DNA of 6,973 nt from Elusimicrobiota bacterium. Lineage in GTDB: Bacteria > Elusimicrobiota > Elusimicrobia > JACQJN01. Made by a program: the position numbers and the translations under genes. Positions 5,596 to 6,973 of the stretch are shown one piece after another (the first letter of the stretch is position 1; every line of letters begins with the position of its first letter). The DNA lies in the NCBI GenBank assembly GCA_016205045.1, contig JACQJM010000054.1:1-6973 (forward strand). The letters are read 5' to 3'. The notes under the pieces are model-generated. The model did not search any database. It saw only the letters and a list, made by a program, of their open reading frames with translations, and had not been told where the DNA came from.

Positions 5596-6973
5596 ATGGC
5601 TTACGATCTGATCATTAAGGATGGCACTCTTATCACCGCGAGTGAGACCATCTCAGCGGATATCGCTGTGGAGAAAGGAAAAATAGCTGCGATAGGCATG
5701 GATTTAAAACCCAATGGAAGTAAAGTTCTGGACGCCAAAGGTTTGTTCGTGTTTCCGGGAGGGATTGACGTGCACACCCACTTGGATATGCCTTTTGGCG
5801 GCACGACCACCGCAGACGATTTTGTGAGCGGCAGCACTGCGGCCGTGTGCGGGGGGACCACCAGCATTATTGATTTTGCGATCCAAAAGAAAGGAGAGGA
5901 CCTGCGCCAAGCCTTGGAGACTTGGAATGAGAAGGCGGGCGGAAAATCCGCGGTGGATTACGGGTTTCACATGATTGTGACCGATCTTCCTGAGAAACGT
6001 TTAAAGGAGATGGACAAATTGGTGGGGGAAGGGGTGACCACATTCAAGCTGTTCATGGCCTATCCCGGAGTATTCATGTCAGATGATGCCACCATTTTTC
6101 GAGCACTTTTGAGGACTAAGGAAAATGGCGGAATGGTCTGTATGCACGCCGAAAATGGAGGGGTCATCGATGTGATGGTTCAAAAAGCTCTGGCCGAGGG
6201 TAAGGTGGAACCCAAGTACCATGCCTTGACACGGCCTATGAGCGCGGAAGCGGAGGCCACCCGCCGTGCCATTTCTTTGGCCGAAATGGCAGGGGTCCCT
6301 ATCTATATCGTGCACCTTAGTGCCGGAGATGCTATGGAGGAAGTGCGTCGAGCGCGAGAGAGGGGGATTCAGGCCTTTGCCGAAACCTGCCCCCAGTATC
6401 TCTACCTTTCTTATGAGGATTATGAAAGACCGGGTTTTGAGGGCGCCAAGTATGTCATGTCCCCTCCTTTAAGACCTAAGGGGAATGAGGAGAGACTCTG
6501 GAAAGGATTGGCCCACAACTGGCTCCAGGTGGTTTCTACAGATCACTGCTCTTTCTGTTTCCATGGGAGAGGAGGAAAACCAGGAAAGGAATTAGGTAAA
6601 AATGACTTTTCCAAGATTCCCAACGGGGCTCCAGGCATTGAAACCCGAATGCTTCTGTTGTGGGATGCGGTCCAGAAGAAAAAAATCACCCCTCAGAGGT
6701 TTGTGGAGGTCACATCCACCACCCCCGCCAAGTTGTTTGGTCTTTATCCCCGCAAAGGAACCCTTTCCCCGGGGGCTGATGCCGATCTTGTGCTTCTGGA
6801 TCCTAAAAAGAAACACACCATTTCGGTCAAAACCCATCACATGAATGTGGATTATAACCCCTATGAAGGAATAACGGTGCAGGGGTCCATCCAGCATGTG
6901 TTTTTGCGGGGAAATAAGATGGTGGAGGGGGGAGATTTTGTGGGAAGAACCACACAGGGTTCGTATATAAAAC
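5596..6973 (+). CDS. hydA: Dihydropyrimidinase / D-hydantoinase (3' truncated by window edge)
   Basis: This enzyme opens the ring of 5,6-dihydrouracil or dihydrothymine to the N-carbamoyl-beta-amino acid, the middle step of the pathway, in the cytoplasm. The frame is open without interruption from 5596 to the window end (459 codons). The family is usually about 460-490 residues, so only a short tail is missing. It is a cyclic amidohydrolase with a binuclear metal site: His60 and His62 (GGIDVHTHLDMPFGG), Lys151 for carbamylation (TFKLFMAYPG), His184 (CMHAENG), His240 (IVHLSAG) and Asp316 (STDHCSF). Tyr156, Ser289 (MSPPLRP) and Asn343 (IPNGAPG) match the substrate-amide contacts of known hydantoinases. 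Allantoinase and dihydroorotase are relatives, but FMAYPG, the MSPPLR segment and the preTA context favour dihydropyrimidinase. It starts one base after the permease stop TAG, with a good ribosome site. It is the third of the three pathway enzymes and sits apart from preTA. Confidence 0.95.
   Translation, partial: MAYDLIIKDGTLITASETISADIAVEKGKIAAIGMDLKPNGSKVLDAKGLFVFPGGIDVHTHLDMPFGGTTTADDFVSGSTAAVCGGTTSIIDFAIQKKGEDLRQALETWNEKAGGKSAVDYGFHMIVTDLPEKRLKEMDKLVGEGVTTFKLFMAYPGVFMSDDATIFRALLRTKENGGMVCMHAENGGVIDVMVQKALAEGKVEPKYHALTRPMSAEAEATRRAISLAEMAGVPIYIVHLSAGDAMEEVRRARERGIQAFAETCPQYLYLSYEDYERPGFEGAKYVMSPPLRPKGNEERLWKGLAHNWLQVVSTDHCSFCFHGRGGKPGKELGKNDFSKIPNGAPGIETRMLLLWDAVQKKKITPQRFVEVTSTTPAKLFGLYPRKGTLSPGADADLVLLDPKKKHTISVKTHHMNVDYNPYEGITVQGSIQHVFLRGNKMVEGGDFVGRTTQGSYIK

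Noticed and set aside
6592..6897. Open frames on both strands within the dihydropyrimidinase region
   Set aside because: The dihydropyrimidinase frame is continuous with all catalytic motifs; the others are proline- or glycine-rich shadows.

Overview
The window is a dense, single-strand (+) operon segment that encodes the whole reductive pyrimidine degradation route: uracil/thymine to the dihydropyrimidine, then the N-carbamoyl-beta-amino acid, then the beta-amino acid plus CO2 and NH3. In order it holds the C-terminal part of PreT (electron-input subunit of dihydropyrimidine dehydrogenase), PreA (catalytic subunit), a small two-helix membrane protein, a beta-ureidopropionase of the nitrilase superfamily, a membrane fatty-acid-hydroxylase/sterol-desaturase-type di-iron protein, an NCS1 nucleobase/hydantoin/allantoin permease, and a dihydropyrimidinase (hydantoinase) cut off by the window's 3' end. 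Junctions are tight: ATGA overlaps at preT/preA and hydroxylase/permease, and TAATG at ureidopropionase/hydroxylase. No promoter or terminator is visible, so both ends of the transcription unit probably lie outside the window. No stretch over 300 bases lacks a gene.

The enzymes look functional. PreA keeps its catalytic Cys loop and two complete 4Fe-4S motifs. The ureidopropionase keeps Glu-Lys-Cys. The dihydropyrimidinase keeps the His/His/carbamyl-Lys/His/His/Asp metal set. The permease keeps the Trp/Gln/Trp/Asn positions that line the pocket in Mhp1-like proteins. Two members do not belong to the textbook pathway: the four-His-box hydroxylase, which is translationally embedded between ureidopropionase and permease, and the small membrane protein.

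The most unusual property is the repeats. Degenerate period-7 (heptameric) tandem repeats sit at three places (end of preT, preA/small ORF, small ORF/ureidopropionase). At two of these they face each other as inverted arms that could fold into hairpins. Two other palindromic elements lie inside coding sequence. One is a 58-bp element with perfect 14-bp arms that accounts for an apparent extra loop between the two Fe-S motifs of PreA. The other is a G/C-rich palindrome that makes up the permease's C-terminal tail and also supplies the ribosome binding site of the dihydropyrimidinase gene.

The organism is a bacterium of intermediate GC, probably Gram-negative. Heptameric repeats and small palindromes at gene ends recall several uncultivated environmental lineages and the heptanucleotide repeats of cyanobacteria, but the sequence alone does not support naming a phylum.
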